Of a DNA stretch of 64,000 nt, positions 35,134 through 45,489 are shown in pieces; positions within the stretch are counted from its first letter, which is position 1; each line of letters opens with the position of its first letter. The position numbers and the translations under genes are program-made. Below the pieces are notes generated by a model, which had not been told where the DNA came from, ran no database searches, and worked only from the letters and a program-made list of their open reading frames with translations. This stretch comes from Diaporthe sp. PMI_573 (taxonomy: Eukaryota > Ascomycota > Sordariomycetes > Diaporthales > Diaporthaceae). The DNA lies in assembly GCA_021399435.1 (NCBI GenBank), contig JAJTUP010000007.1, positions 682,001 to 746,000 of the forward strand, in the 5' to 3' direction.

Positions 35134-36029
35134 TAAGGTACCCGGCCCCAACCACACGGCGCTCAGGATGTACCCATAAGCCCTGGCAGGGCCGGGGTCA
35201 GTAGGCAGTCTCTACGCTATCACCTGTAAGGCGTGGCTCCCCGCTGCACATCGACTACTTCGTTGGACCACGCCTAATGCAAGAGCTCCAAGCCGTCGCC
35301 GTCCGCCGTAAAATAGGAATGCTAAAGACCTCCACTATCCGCTTAGCTACTTTGGAAGTCCTAGCACTTCCCTGTTGTCAGCTGCCCCAAGAATGCATAG
35401 CAAATGTATGAGCCGGACATATAAGTACATGTGGTGTATATCATCAGGCCATGCACCCGACTCGCACCGAGTCACAGACAGCCGCTGCGGGCGGCCCACG
35501 AGATCGGCCCGGTGTGATCGGGCGCGCGTTTTGGAGACCGAGTCTATTGGCTCGGCCGTTCTGAGAGTGAAGCCCAACAAATCGGGCTCACCGGTACCCC
35601 CCAATGTGCCCCAACAGGTGTCGAGCTGCGGCTGGTGGTGGTGGTGGTGGTGGTGGCACAAACCCCCTTCTTTGACCGGCCCTGTGTGTGGCTGCTTGGC
35701 TCCGGCCCGTCGGCTCGCCCCCCCGGCATGCATATGCCCGGCGGGTGTCCAACGGCGGATGTCGGATTTGGTTGTGAACCACTTTGCTTGTGGGTGACGA
35801 GTGGCTTATATTTGCGCAGGTACTGGGGTTTGAGGTGTGGTTGCGGCTTGGCTCTTGGCCACGGCGCTGTAGCATGTGTGTCCTGTGATACATCATAGCC
35901 AGCAAGGGTCAGTCCGACTTGGCTGGGTCTGTGGATCGACGCGGTCGACGGTTGGGGAGCGGCTTATCTAGACGTGTTGACCGGTCCATTTGGGAAGAAT
36001 GGCAGACGCTGGTGGGCTGCATGAGGTAA
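35134..36029. other. Intergenic region with a TGG microsatellite
   Basis: No gene was recognised. A (TGG)8 microsatellite lies at about 35633-35656; in the antisense frame it would read as a His run, which makes several open frames look longer than they deserve. The right end abuts repeat copy A. Confidence 0.5.
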
Positions 36030-36230
36030 GTGGTTTCGTTTTTAATCCATGTACATATGCTTCTTAAACAGTATGTAGGCGGTCCCTTCACACAGTGGTA
36101 AACGCTTAAACACCCAACGATCCTTTTTTTTTAACCCCCCCCCCAAAAAAAAAATACCGATAACAGTAGGTTTAGAATACGATTGTCTGTGGCACGTGGC
36201 CCAGAAAACATTGACAGCCTTGTGACAGCC
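36030..36230 (+). repeat. Dispersed ~200 bp repeat, copy A
   Basis: Starts GTGGTTTCGTTTTTAATCC and ends TGACAGCC. The same sequence recurs at 52513-52703 (same strand) and at 54713-54927 (opposite strand). The centre is a homopolymer stretch (T8, then C9, then A10) that differs between copies. No coding capacity, and no clear target duplication around this copy. It is probably a MITE or solo terminal repeat of an unknown family. Confidence 0.8.
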
Positions 36231-36448
36231 GAACAGACCCCATATCTAAAGTGATACATAAATGTGAAGACAGTTATTCCGTCACTGTGCGCGATTCATG
36301 GCGTGGGAAAGAATTTGTATCGCATTGAACATTACAAGTAGTATTATCACCATTCCCTTCTTAGTGGCGCGGAGGAAACATCCTATGACACAATAGCATA
36401 TGAGAACGACACCGCTGATCAAGAGAAACGTTTCGTCTCCATCAACGT

Positions 36449-37488
36449 CTAGGCTGGCTTGTTACCTCGCTGACCTCTTGCGAACAGTGACTGCCTTAGG
36501 CTCTTGTCGTTAAATCCGACCATGCCCTGGGCGGTGCTATCAAACACCTTTCTTGGCCCGATCGCGTTCAGGAACCAGATAATAAACGCATTTGTTCCGA
36601 GCCACAGGAACTCGCCAACTCCGGAACCGGGCTTCTTGACTACCACCTGAGACACGACTTTTTGGGCGAATTCTTTAGCCTTCATGGTTTCCTGAACGTG
36701 CTTGCTGCTCGCGTCCTTGACCTTGGACTCGAAGTCAATGTACAGGCTGTCTGGGCGGAATCTGATGTTGCTAGCCTGCATCAGGCCTGTCGACACCTCG
36801 CCCATGTATAGTGTCACCACCTTGATGCCCAGAGGGGCGAGCTCGAGCCGCAGCGTGTCGCTGTACTGCGCGACGGCGGCCTTGGAGCCGTTGTACGCGG
36901 CGCCGAAGAGCAAGGGCATGCGGGCGAGGACGGAAGCCACGTTGACGATTGTGGGCGGGAGCTGCGAGTCCTTCACGGAAGCCAGGAGCAGAGGGGTGAA
37001 GGCCGTGACCATGTCGAACAGGCCAAACACATTCGTGTTGAACATTTGCCGGACGACGGCCGGGTCGGCTTCGACCGCTGGTATTTGATACACTGTGATC
37101 CTGTCAGTACCCTCATATCTAGTGGAGGTGACATTTGTTCACGCAAGGGGTGCGACGTACTTGTGCCGGCATTGTTGTACAATATATCCAGCTTGCCTCC
37201 GGTGCGCTTTGTGATTTCGTCCTTGAGCGCAGTGATACTCTCAATTTTAGTCACGTCCAGTGCAAATATCTCAACCCCCTTCTCTTCAAGCCCAGTGAGT
37301 GATGCTGTTGATCGTGCAGTGGCAAAGACTCGAAAACCGCGGGCAGCAAATTCGAGAGCTAGGGCGTGACCTGCCCCACCTGTTGAGCAGCTGTTATGGG
37401 CCTCAACGTCAGTCACTGGCATCGGAGAGTCTAGAGGAGTGAATACATACCCCGTGATCAGGACGGTGCGTTTCTGTGTGGCGCCCAT
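36449..37488 (-). CDS. Short-chain dehydrogenase/reductase, AYR1-like
   Basis: This is a classical SDR, most like fungal NADPH-dependent 1-acyldihydroxyacetone-phosphate reductases (Ayr1) and related sterol or lipid reductases. Exons 37488-37451, 37390-37161 and 37092-36449 (introns 37391-37450 and 37093-37160) give 303 residues. The cofactor motif ITGCSTGGAGHALA is assembled across the first intron. NNAG closes exon two. The catalytic region has VASVLARMP and YNGSK (YxxxK) near the middle of exon three. The C-terminus has a hydrophobic segment (FLWLGTNAFIIWFLNAIG), so membrane association is likely. It is divergent from the NmrA-like gene and may share control with it. The substrate is unknown. 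Confidence 0.9.
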
Positions 37489-38369
37489 GGTGGAGATTGA
37501 ATTTGGTCAAGGTCAAGTATATTTAAACGGAAAAGCTTTCTTTGCGCCGGGAGTTGAGAGTTTGTATGTAATGGTGATAATGGTGAAAGATGGCACGAGG
37601 GAATCTCAGGACCAAAAGTGGGCTCGATAGCATATATTTAAACATTTCTCGCTTCTTAATGTCCACTCGGGCATTCGGTATCAACATTGAAATCCGTCTA
37701 TGCGGATAGACCTCCTAGTGGATTAAATCTCTAGACCAACCATGCCGAGGCTGGCGTCTTAACATTACAGACGTTGATTTGTTAGTAATCCGCGTCGGGA
37801 TTGGAAGAGCTTGTTACAAAGATGGCCAGAGTCTAGCCTCAAGAAGCAAGACCACACCGTTTTCGTTGCATCCATTTTTAGATCAGTAATCCGAAAAGGC
37901 GTTCGTCGGAGGCGCGACAAATCTTTGGCGGTACCATTCAGGACACCGGATTGAAGAGGCTTGGCGCGACAGGCTTTCCGGATAAATGTTTAAAGCAACT
38001 GTAATAATCTGTTCACTATCTTTCGAGTTCTGTATGGGGCTCCTAGTATGTTGTCTGATTCTATGGTTGTCTGTAGGGCAAGTTTCATTTTCTAGCTTTT
38101 CTGCCTGGGTATTAACTATAATATTTACTGCTCGTCTAGTAATCAACATAATCACCCCGATTGATCAACCAAGTCAGCCGGTCTGATTAATGAAGCAGTG
38201 ATCATTATACAGCAGTGTGAACATATAAGTATATCTGTTTTCGCTCATAAATCTTTAGGTCTGGTTGTATTGTAAGACTCCAAGAGCTCTATCATCACTT
38301 CAAACCAGTCAATCTACATCCAGCACAAGTCTTAAACATTCAAGTTGCGTCTTTCACGTACATCGAAAA
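37489..38369. promoter_or_regulatory. Divergent promoter between SDR and NmrA-like genes
   Basis: An 881-bp AT-rich spacer lies between two genes transcribed away from each other. The word TATATTTAAA occurs near 37518 (as TATATTTAAACGG) and near 37633, TATA-like on either strand. No gene and no recognisable operator. Confidence 0.45.
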
Positions 38370-39473
38370 ATGGCCCCCCGTACTATTGCAATCATTGGTG
38401 CTACCGGAGCCCAAGGAATCCCCGTTGTGAGAGACCTGGTTCAATCAGGCGAATACACGGTCCGCGCCTTGACCCGTGATCCAAACAGCGCTCGATTCAA
38501 GGAACTCCAAGCCTACGGCCCCCCTGGCGCTGTGGAGCCTGTGGTGGGCTCATTCGCGTCCGAAGAAAACCTGAGAGCGCTTTTCCGCGGTGCCTGGGGC
38601 GCCTTCGTCAACATCGACGGGTTCAACTGCGGCGAGAAGACCGAGACTTACTGGTCGATGCGAGCGTATGAGCTTGCAATCGAGGAAGGGATCAAGTTCT
38701 ACGTCTACGGCAACCTGCCCTACGGCTACAAGAAGGGCGGCTATGACCCCAAGTTCCGGTGCGGCCACGTCGACGGCAAGGGCCGGATCGGAGACTGGAT
38801 CCTCGCCGAGAACGAGCATGTCAGCAAGCACCACGGCATGAGGGCCGCGCTTTTCTCAACGGCCCCGTACATGGAGATGGCGATTTCCGCCAACACGCCG
38901 ACGGCGCCACGGATCGAAGATGGTGTCGTCACCTGGCGGGTTCCCCTCGGAGACGGGGCAATTCCCGAGGTTGCGCTCAACGACTGCGGTTACTATGTCA
39001 AATGGCTGTTCGACCACCCGGTCCGCGCAAACGGGATGGACCTTGATGTGGCCATCGAGCCCGTTCCGTACCAGAAGCTCGCAGAGGCTTTCGCAAAGGT
39101 CACTGGAAAGCCGGCCAAGTACATTGACACGAGCTTTGAGGACTACTTTGCCCATATTCCCTACGCCGAGAACCCCTCGGCATACAACGCAGACCCAAAT
39201 GATCCATCCACAATGAAGTGGCAGGAGAACTTCAGGGGTTGGTGGAATCTGTTTCGTTACACCACTCCCGACAACAAAGGGGTACTCGTGAAGCCTTATG
39301 ACCTCCTCGACGAGATTCACCCCAATCGTATTAGGACTGTTGAGGAGTGGTTTAGGGTCGAGGACAAGAGAGGAAGGGATCTTGGGCTGGGCACACTCTG
39401 GGAAAGAGTACAGCCTGACAGGATCGGAAGCGTGCTCAAATTGGTCGAAGATAATCACCAGGGGAGTCTCTAA
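38370..39473 (+). CDS. NmrA-like NAD(P)-binding protein
   Basis: This is an atypical SDR of the NmrA/HSCARG group, which either reduces small molecules or senses the NAD(P) redox state. The single exon gives 367 residues. The start at 38370 is chosen because it places MAPRTIAIIGATGAQGIPVV, the Rossmann motif GxxGxxG, at the very N-terminus. The in-frame codons upstream (from 38265) look like leader. Further family blocks are VRALTRDPNS and a mid-protein region YVYGNLPYGYKKGG. The usual SDR YxxxK is not obvious, as in NmrA. It is divergent from the SDR and converges on the acyltransferase. Such genes are frequent in fungal metabolite clusters. Confidence 0.88.
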   Translation: MAPRTIAIIGATGAQGIPVVRDLVQSGEYTVRALTRDPNSARFKELQAYGPPGAVEPVVGSFASEENLRALFRGAWGAFVNIDGFNCGEKTETYWSMRAYELAIEEGIKFYVYGNLPYGYKKGGYDPKFRCGHVDGKGRIGDWILAENEHVSKHHGMRAALFSTAPYMEMAISANTPTAPRIEDGVVTWRVPLGDGAIPEVALNDCGYYVKWLFDHPVRANGMDLDVAIEPVPYQKLAEAFAKVTGKPAKYIDTSFEDYFAHIPYAENPSAYNADPNDPSTMKWQENFRGWWNLFRYTTPDNKGVLVKPYDLLDEIHPNRIRTVEEWFRVEDKRGRDLGLGTLWERVQPDRIGSVLKLVEDNHQGSL

Positions 39474-39740
39474 ACGAGGGCCGAGGGCCGCTTGGCTGGA
39501 ATGTTGAAGGGCGGCAAGGTGTTTGTCTGCTTACCGATTTCTGATTTCTGTGATTAATATCAGTTATGCTTCGTCCTCGAGTTAGATCTCACTAAAGCCA
39601 CTCTAAAAACTGTCGCATGATGATTTAATTGTACCGTTTTCAAAATTCCGCGATATCTGGGGGAATATCCACTTCTGAAGCAAGCAGTGAAAGTGATTCA
39701 TTATAATCGCGGCGGAGATCTATATACAATAAACGAGGCA

Positions 39741-41300
39741 TTACCTACTTAGAGTTTCCACCAGTCCCAGTCCAGCTAACACAAGATCTTTGCAACGGTA
39801 CACGAAATCCTCGACCTCGGACTTATTGTGCCAAGCGTCATTGTAGGCAGCACTGATGCTCATCTTGCTTCTAAAGGTGCCCAGGAACAACCCAAGCCCG
39901 TTCCCAAGCTCCTCCCCCGTCACCCAAGGTTTGTCGACCTCAATCTGTCCATGCTTCGATGCAATGATCGCATCGACGTTTCCCATGCTTGAGATTGATA
40001 CCGAAGGCTTCGGCTTTGGGGGTGGGACAGGTGGGAATGCGTCGTTCTTCGGAAGCTCGGGGCAACCGGCCTCCCATATGGGCAGCGACAAGACGTAGTG
40101 ATCCTGGTCATCGCGTACGACTTCATAGAAGTGTCTGATTTTCTCGACGATGGAGCGGAACTCGTCTACTCTGTCAGCAGGGTTGACGGTCTCGCCTGAA
40201 GCTGGCAGAGTCATGTCTACCGTTAGTGCACGACCCGACACCGAGTGGTAGACAGAAACAGCATGTTTCGGGGTGTTGTATGGATCGACGCAGCTCTTGC
40301 GTTCGTTCCGCAGGATGTAGTTGACGTATCGGACCTGCTGCGCCTCTGCTTTTCTGTCTTGAACATCCCGGACGGCCATGGCGATCGCTGCGTGGAACGC
40401 GTGCGTGACGGTTGCGTTCAGGCTCTTGCAAGCCGCGACCAGTGCTGCCGTATCGCGCTCGGAGAAGTCCAGTGCGATGCGCTGATGCTTGCCCGGTGCG
40501 CTGGTGCCTTGCTGATAAGGGAGCGCAAGAACCTTTACGTCCCCGTCATCCTGCGAAGCCGCGGCTTTGTGCGCGTTCTGCTCAGACAGGTGTTGTTTTT
40601 GGCGTTCCGTCAACTCGGTTGGCACATTCGCGGCGATACGGAATGGAGGGCTGAGGTTCTTGGTTTCTGACCCATCGAAACTGGGAATTTTGGACGCACT
40701 GCCCGCTTCATATGCGTCCGCGACGAGTCGCATCAGATTGTTGAACATGTGCAAGGTTCCAATGCCATCAACAATCTCATGTGGGGACCGCAGGAGGAGA
40801 TCCAGTCGTACAGTATTTGAGGTCACTGAACCACCGGCAGTAGTTCTTGGCTTCAAGACGAAGAGTGTTGGGACTTTTGGCGCCGGGGGGTCACTGTTGG
40901 CCCATTCTTCCCCAGTCTCCCCGGTACTGATAGGAACAAATGTCTCTGCAAGCCAGGCATCGCGTTCCGTGTCACCAAGGCGGGTGCGGTAGCTCTTGGT
41001 GACTTGTCCTGTGGCCGGATCATGAGAGACCCTGGACGCAATGGTTGGGTGGTCATATCGCAAGGCAAGCCAGCCATGTCTCAAGGCAGTCTCTAGACGT
41101 TGCTCGACAGCCTCTCGAGTCTGTCCCTGGGGAACGTCCAAGCTGACGGACAAGTGTCCTGTCATCGCAAAGAACATGCGGCCGCTCCCTTCGTACAGTT
41201 TTGCGAGGGCATAATAGAATTTCTCCGATTCGTCGACGTCGCGTTGCCAGACTCCAGGTGACGTCTCGCCCCATAAAAGGGAGGGGTAAGCTCGAGACAT
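39741..41300 (-). CDS. Acyltransferase of the CAT/condensation-like superfamily, Tri3-like
   Basis: This is a predicted O-acyltransferase that would acetylate an alcohol on a small molecule. The single exon gives 519 residues from the Met at 41300 (MSRAYPSLLWGETSPGVWQR); an in-frame Met 50 codons upstream (41450) adds a segment with no family character. The active-site motif HEIVDG (HxxxDG) lies near residue 190 in RSPHEIVDGIGTLHMFNNL. FLGTFRSKMSISAAYND near the C-terminus resembles the channel/DFGWG-equivalent region. The nearest family I can name is the Tri3-type 15-O-acetyltransferases (PF07428). No trichothecene genes are present here, so a different acyl acceptor is likely. The exact family needs a profile search. 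Confidence 0.7.
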   Translation of the reverse strand: MSRAYPSLLWGETSPGVWQRDVDESEKFYYALAKLYEGSGRMFFAMTGHLSVSLDVPQGQTREAVEQRLETALRHGWLALRYDHPTIASRVSHDPATGQVTKSYRTRLGDTERDAWLAETFVPISTGETGEEWANSDPPAPKVPTLFVLKPRTTAGGSVTSNTVRLDLLLRSPHEIVDGIGTLHMFNNLMRLVADAYEAGSASKIPSFDGSETKNLSPPFRIAANVPTELTERQKQHLSEQNAHKAAASQDDGDVKVLALPYQQGTSAPGKHQRIALDFSERDTAALVAACKSLNATVTHAFHAAIAMAVRDVQDRKAEAQQVRYVNYILRNERKSCVDPYNTPKHAVSVYHSVSGRALTVDMTLPASGETVNPADRVDEFRSIVEKIRHFYEVVRDDQDHYVLSLPIWEAGCPELPKNDAFPPVPPPKPKPSVSISSMGNVDAIIASKHGQIEVDKPWVTGEELGNGLGLFLGTFRSKMSISAAYNDAWHNKSEVEDFVYRCKDLVLAGLGLVETLSR

Positions 41301-42068
41301 GATGTAGGCTCGCCTTAGCTCGGATGATTTGAACGACTGGGCCAGCAAAGCAAGATGCGCAATTGAGAGAGAAGCTTTTGACTGGTAGAGATAGTTCAGG
41401 TGGGATGTGCGTAGAAAGTAAGGGATTTGGTGAGTTCCCAGTTCCTTCAACGACTTGCCATCGTGACTATTTTATGTCCAATTGGGGAAAAGTCCACGAG
41501 ACACGAGTGGTTCAGGGGTTTCCACAAGGGCCCAAGTCAATCTCCCGAGATTTTACCGCGTTGGCACTGTTACCGGGCTCGGCATAGCGGGCCGGTGGTT
41601 ACTAATGTGTGCTATTTATTCAGCTGCCACCAGAAAATGTGCGTATTGCACCGAAAGCTAAAATACTTCATGAAAAGCGCGTTCCACGAGTCCTTCGCTG
41701 CTTCACTGTGAGTATCCCGTAATGTGCTAACGCATGGGCTCTGGTAACGATGAGGTTACATGCAACAGCACACTGTGAGGGAATGGCTATCTGTCTATCT
41801 GCCACAGCGTAAGTGGTAAATCTGTAAATGACTCCCACTTAGCAATCAGAGACTTGATCTTCAGTTATTAGAGTTCGATTCGTGACCATGGGCGAGCGAC
41901 TTCTCTCGAAGAGGGATTACACTTCTGCTACGTATCAATTGATGCATTGCTATCCATAGTACCTAGTGACATCGTGAACATAGCAAGGCATAATATAGCT
42001 CTTCCATCCTTTGATGCCACACGATCCTGTAAGAAGCACACCGAACCAGAGTCAGAGGTCGTTGGTTT
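41301..42068. other. Intergenic region between acyltransferase and FAD oxidase
   Basis: This gap holds the promoter of the acyltransferase and the 3' region of the FAD oxidase. No gene, RNA or repeat. A GAGTTCGATTC word at 41870-41880 resembles a tRNA B box, but no cloverleaf can be built around it. Confidence 0.45.
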
Positions 42069-43743
42069 CTACACCTGCTTGGTAGCATCTGGTAATTTGA
42101 AACCCCCGACCACACGCTTCTGGAAGACTCCTGTGGGATCGTACTTTCTGGCAACGTCCAGAGCCATTTGAACCCTTTCATCGCCGTAAGATCCGATGAC
42201 ATCTTGTGTTCCGTCAGCATAATTCATGTAGTAATACTCGACTTGCGCGTCAAGGCTGCGGCTGTACTCTTCAATGTCTCGCTTCCATGCCATCATTTTC
42301 TCCCGTCCGATTGCTTCCTGCAATTGACCATTGACAGCTAGTGACCCGAGAAGAATAACAGCATTATCTGCGTTCCTGTCGATGCCGAGTAGATTGCCTC
42401 CCTTCTCTGCTCCATGCTTGCCAACAATCGAGGGCAATGGCTGGAAGAAGCATTGAGTCTCGAAATCTCCATCAGGTGAATCGGCTTTCATTTCTTCGAC
42501 AAGTCGGTGGTGCAACTCGACAGCCTTGGTCAAGACTCTCTCATCGTTCTTGAATGTGACCGAGAACCAGATATTCCTGTTCATACGTCAGCAAAAGACC
42601 TTTGGAATTTGGATGGCCAAGTTTGTCTTACCTGTACCCAGCAGCTTGCGTGCCCAGGGCATATGTTGACATGTTCGTTACAGCTGAGCTCCCTGACGTG
42701 TTTCCTGGAATTGAAAGAAACTCGTCAAAGATTGGTGGATTCGGTCGACCCCCCACATCAGCCATTCCCTTGATGATGACGGTCTGTTTCAGTTGCGGGC
42801 GATATGCCCAAAACACAACCGCAGAGCTGTTCTGGTACGTCTCGACGTTGTCGATCCATCGTTTCAGTGCTGCAACATGGACAGATGGGTCATCACCCTC
42901 AGGGTACGTTACCGAGCCGCTCCAGATCGGCGACGCAGGAAATGCCATCAGGTCGAAGCGTGTAACGATACCGAAGTTGTTACCACCGCCCTTCAGTGCG
43001 GTAAATAGGTCACTGTTCTCCTGCGCGCTGGCCGTGATGATGGTGCTATTTGCCAAGACCACCTCGAATGCTGCGATGTTGTCGGTGGCGAAGCCCTGCC
43101 GAAACAGGTACAAGGAGCAACCGCCACCCAGTAAGAGCCCACCGACACCAACGGTTCCGATGCGGCCCCCAAGGACACCTACATTGTACTCATCGAGCGT
43201 GCAGTAGACGTCTAACCAGCGAGCACCCGGTCCGACAGAAGCGATGCTGTCGTCGGAATTGTAGGTCGTTTTGTTGAGCAGACCTAAGTCTTGGATTAGT
43301 ATTATGTGAGAATGTACCGATAGGACTCTGCCTTACCCAGATCAATTGTCACTGCCTTCTCGATGTTGTTGGCTCCGGCCGTAGAAGAATGCCCACCGCT
43401 ACGAACCGCAAAGGGACATTGGGTCTTTTGGAGCAGGACCTCAACCACTGCGGCTACCTCCTTTGTATCTTGGGGCTGGACAAAACACTCCGGCGTGAGC
43501 TGCGATGTCAGTGACCAATACGAGTCAACGCGCTCGGAATACAAGGTGTTGTTGGGCATGTAGACATTGTGGAGGCCGGCATCTACAAGACCTTGACACT
43601 ATTGTTCACTTTGAGTCAGTGATTAGAAGTCTTGGGTTGTCCAAATAGTTCCTTACACAATTCGCGGGATGCAGAATTCTGGATAACTCTGTCAACTCAG
43701 CTGAGGCACCGAGAGCGAGGTTCAGGACTATTGCTGTCTTCAT
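42069..43743 (-). CDS. FAD-linked oxidoreductase, berberine-bridge-enzyme type (secreted)
   Basis: A VAO/PCMH-family flavoprotein oxidase. Exons 43743-43657, 43598-43337, 43283-42632 and 42576-42069 (introns 43599-43656, 43284-43336, 42577-42631) give 502 residues. The first exon is mostly a short signal peptide (MKTAIVLNLALGASA). RSGGHS in exon two holds the His expected to bind the flavin 8-alpha position. At the site where bicovalent members carry a Cys, this protein reads GRIGTVGVGG, so single covalent linkage is expected. LKGGGNNFGIVTRF follows. The C-terminal berberine-like segment YYMNYADGTQ and the Tyr/Asn region before KYDPTGVFQKR are in place. All frames join. It could oxidise alcohols, amines or sugars; the substrate is unknown. 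Confidence 0.92.
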
Positions 43744-45489
43744 GTTCAATGGACAAGTAAAGGTATTCGATAGGTCTGCCGGTGAATGACAGGTTCTCAG
43801 CCAGAGAAAGCCGGTCTGTTTGCCTAATGGATGACAACCAGATGTCTTGGACAAATCCTTGCGGAATATTGTGTCCCACCCTCCTCAATATATATTCAGA
43901 TACATACGAACGTACTCATGTACACGTCGTATCTATTCAACGCCAAGCAGAAGAAATGCTACTCTGTGTCTAGATGTCGTGTGACAGTATGTAAAGACTT
44001 GTTCCCCGCGCATAAGAGTCGACGCACATTTGAGATAGAACCAGATAATCACACTGTTATTGTCTTCTCCAGTCACCACGGATCCCTATCATGCATGCAT
44101 CGCGCTTTCTAATGAATTCCCACTACTGGCAACCACCGCAGATGGTAATAAGCAAACAGTGTATGGTTGCACAGTGGGTGGCGATCGTATATTTTCACTG
44201 ACGTTCATAGCCGAAGTTTGGCCGGGCAGCAGAACATGGGGATGTGCTCCATATTACCGGATTCGGTGATACTCCCAACCCACAGCAACTGCTAGCTGTA
44301 CAGACAGATGCTGGATCGCGATCCGCTTTCCACCGACGTCAAAATCCGAACTTCTGCCGATCTGGAGAGGACGGGCCGTGCTCCGGATCTCCGAATTGGG
44401 AAATACTCCCAGCAGAATATTGCTCTGCTGCACTACTACGTGCGGGCAGTCAGATATACTGATGGCTTTGACAAAGTCGCTGAACCCGGCAAACGGCACC
44501 CATCCACACACTGCAGAGTGGATTCACCATGCACACTGCATGGTCCAGCTGAGACTTGTTTCTTGGGTTTTGCGCCTCGGGCCCGGAGTGAGGCCGAGAA
44601 CGCGGTGAAATGTGGGAAGCTCTTAAACATTCCGATGATGCCCATCTCAGAAGAACAGAAAGACCTACCTAATATAGCTCGGACATACCCGGAATGAAGG
44701 GCAGGCAGTTCACTGTAGTAGGTCAATCCTTCAATCCCGAAATAAATTCCGACGAAAAGTTGAACATGGTAGATATCAAATGTTCTCTTGTTCGTCTGAT
44801 ACGAAACCAACCTGGGAAATCGGTACCCTGGGGTTGAGTGTGCTGCTGTGCTGAGAACACAACTGGCGAGATTCCATCATGCGTTAACATCAACATCCGA
44901 GCGGAAATTTGCCAGTGAACGAAGGTAACAGTGAATGGGGGGAGGGTACACACGAATGGAAATGGATGCCCTCTTCGCCATGCTGAAATCATTATATTCT
45001 GTTTACCAGGCTCACTTCGAATATAGGCATAGCAGATGTGCCAGACCTAGTGGTCCTTCCACATGATCAAGTTCTCAAGGCATTTTTTCTTGAAAAGAAG
45101 TAATGTAAAATAAAGTAAAAAGAAGTAAGGTGCGAAGCAGGACAAACAAGTTCTCGAATGCAGAGGATACTCAGGACTGTCGGAGCAATTCTCAGTACAA
45201 GTCACAGGCACAGCTGTATGACCGCATGTACTTTGGTAGCATTGAGCCCCACAAGGATTGAGGGTTGGGAGATGGTCATATTAAATATATCATAGTGTGT
45301 GCAGTCAGCCACAGAGCATTCAAAAATTAAGAATTGTGATGCATTTCAGCCATAGGAACGACGACTCGGAAACGAGGTTTCAACCTTGAGCTGAGAGTAT
45401 TTACATTAAAGCTAGCTTTTCAAACCCCCATATAGCAGAATCAAGTCATCATAGTCTTAGAGTTCATTATCTCAACCATGAGCCAGTGC
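43744..45489. other. Intergenic region, no gene recognised
   Basis: About 1.75 kb between two minus-strand genes. The open frames at 44308-44697 (plus) and 44436-44992 (minus) are short and show no domain. The word CCGGATTCGG at 44258-44267 resembles CCG/CGG words seen upstream of the amine oxidase. No RNA gene or repeat. Confidence 0.4.

Noticed and set aside
35550..35900. Open frames with His or Val runs
   Set aside because: Produced by the TGG microsatellite; no domain on either strand.
36120..36156. T8/C9/A10 run as an assembly gap or join error
   Set aside because: It lies at the centre of repeat copy A, and copy B has a comparable T/A run at the same place, so it belongs to the repeat.
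41870..41880. tRNA B-box-like word GAGTTCGATTC
   Set aside because: The flanking bases do not pair into a T-arm and there is no A box upstream.
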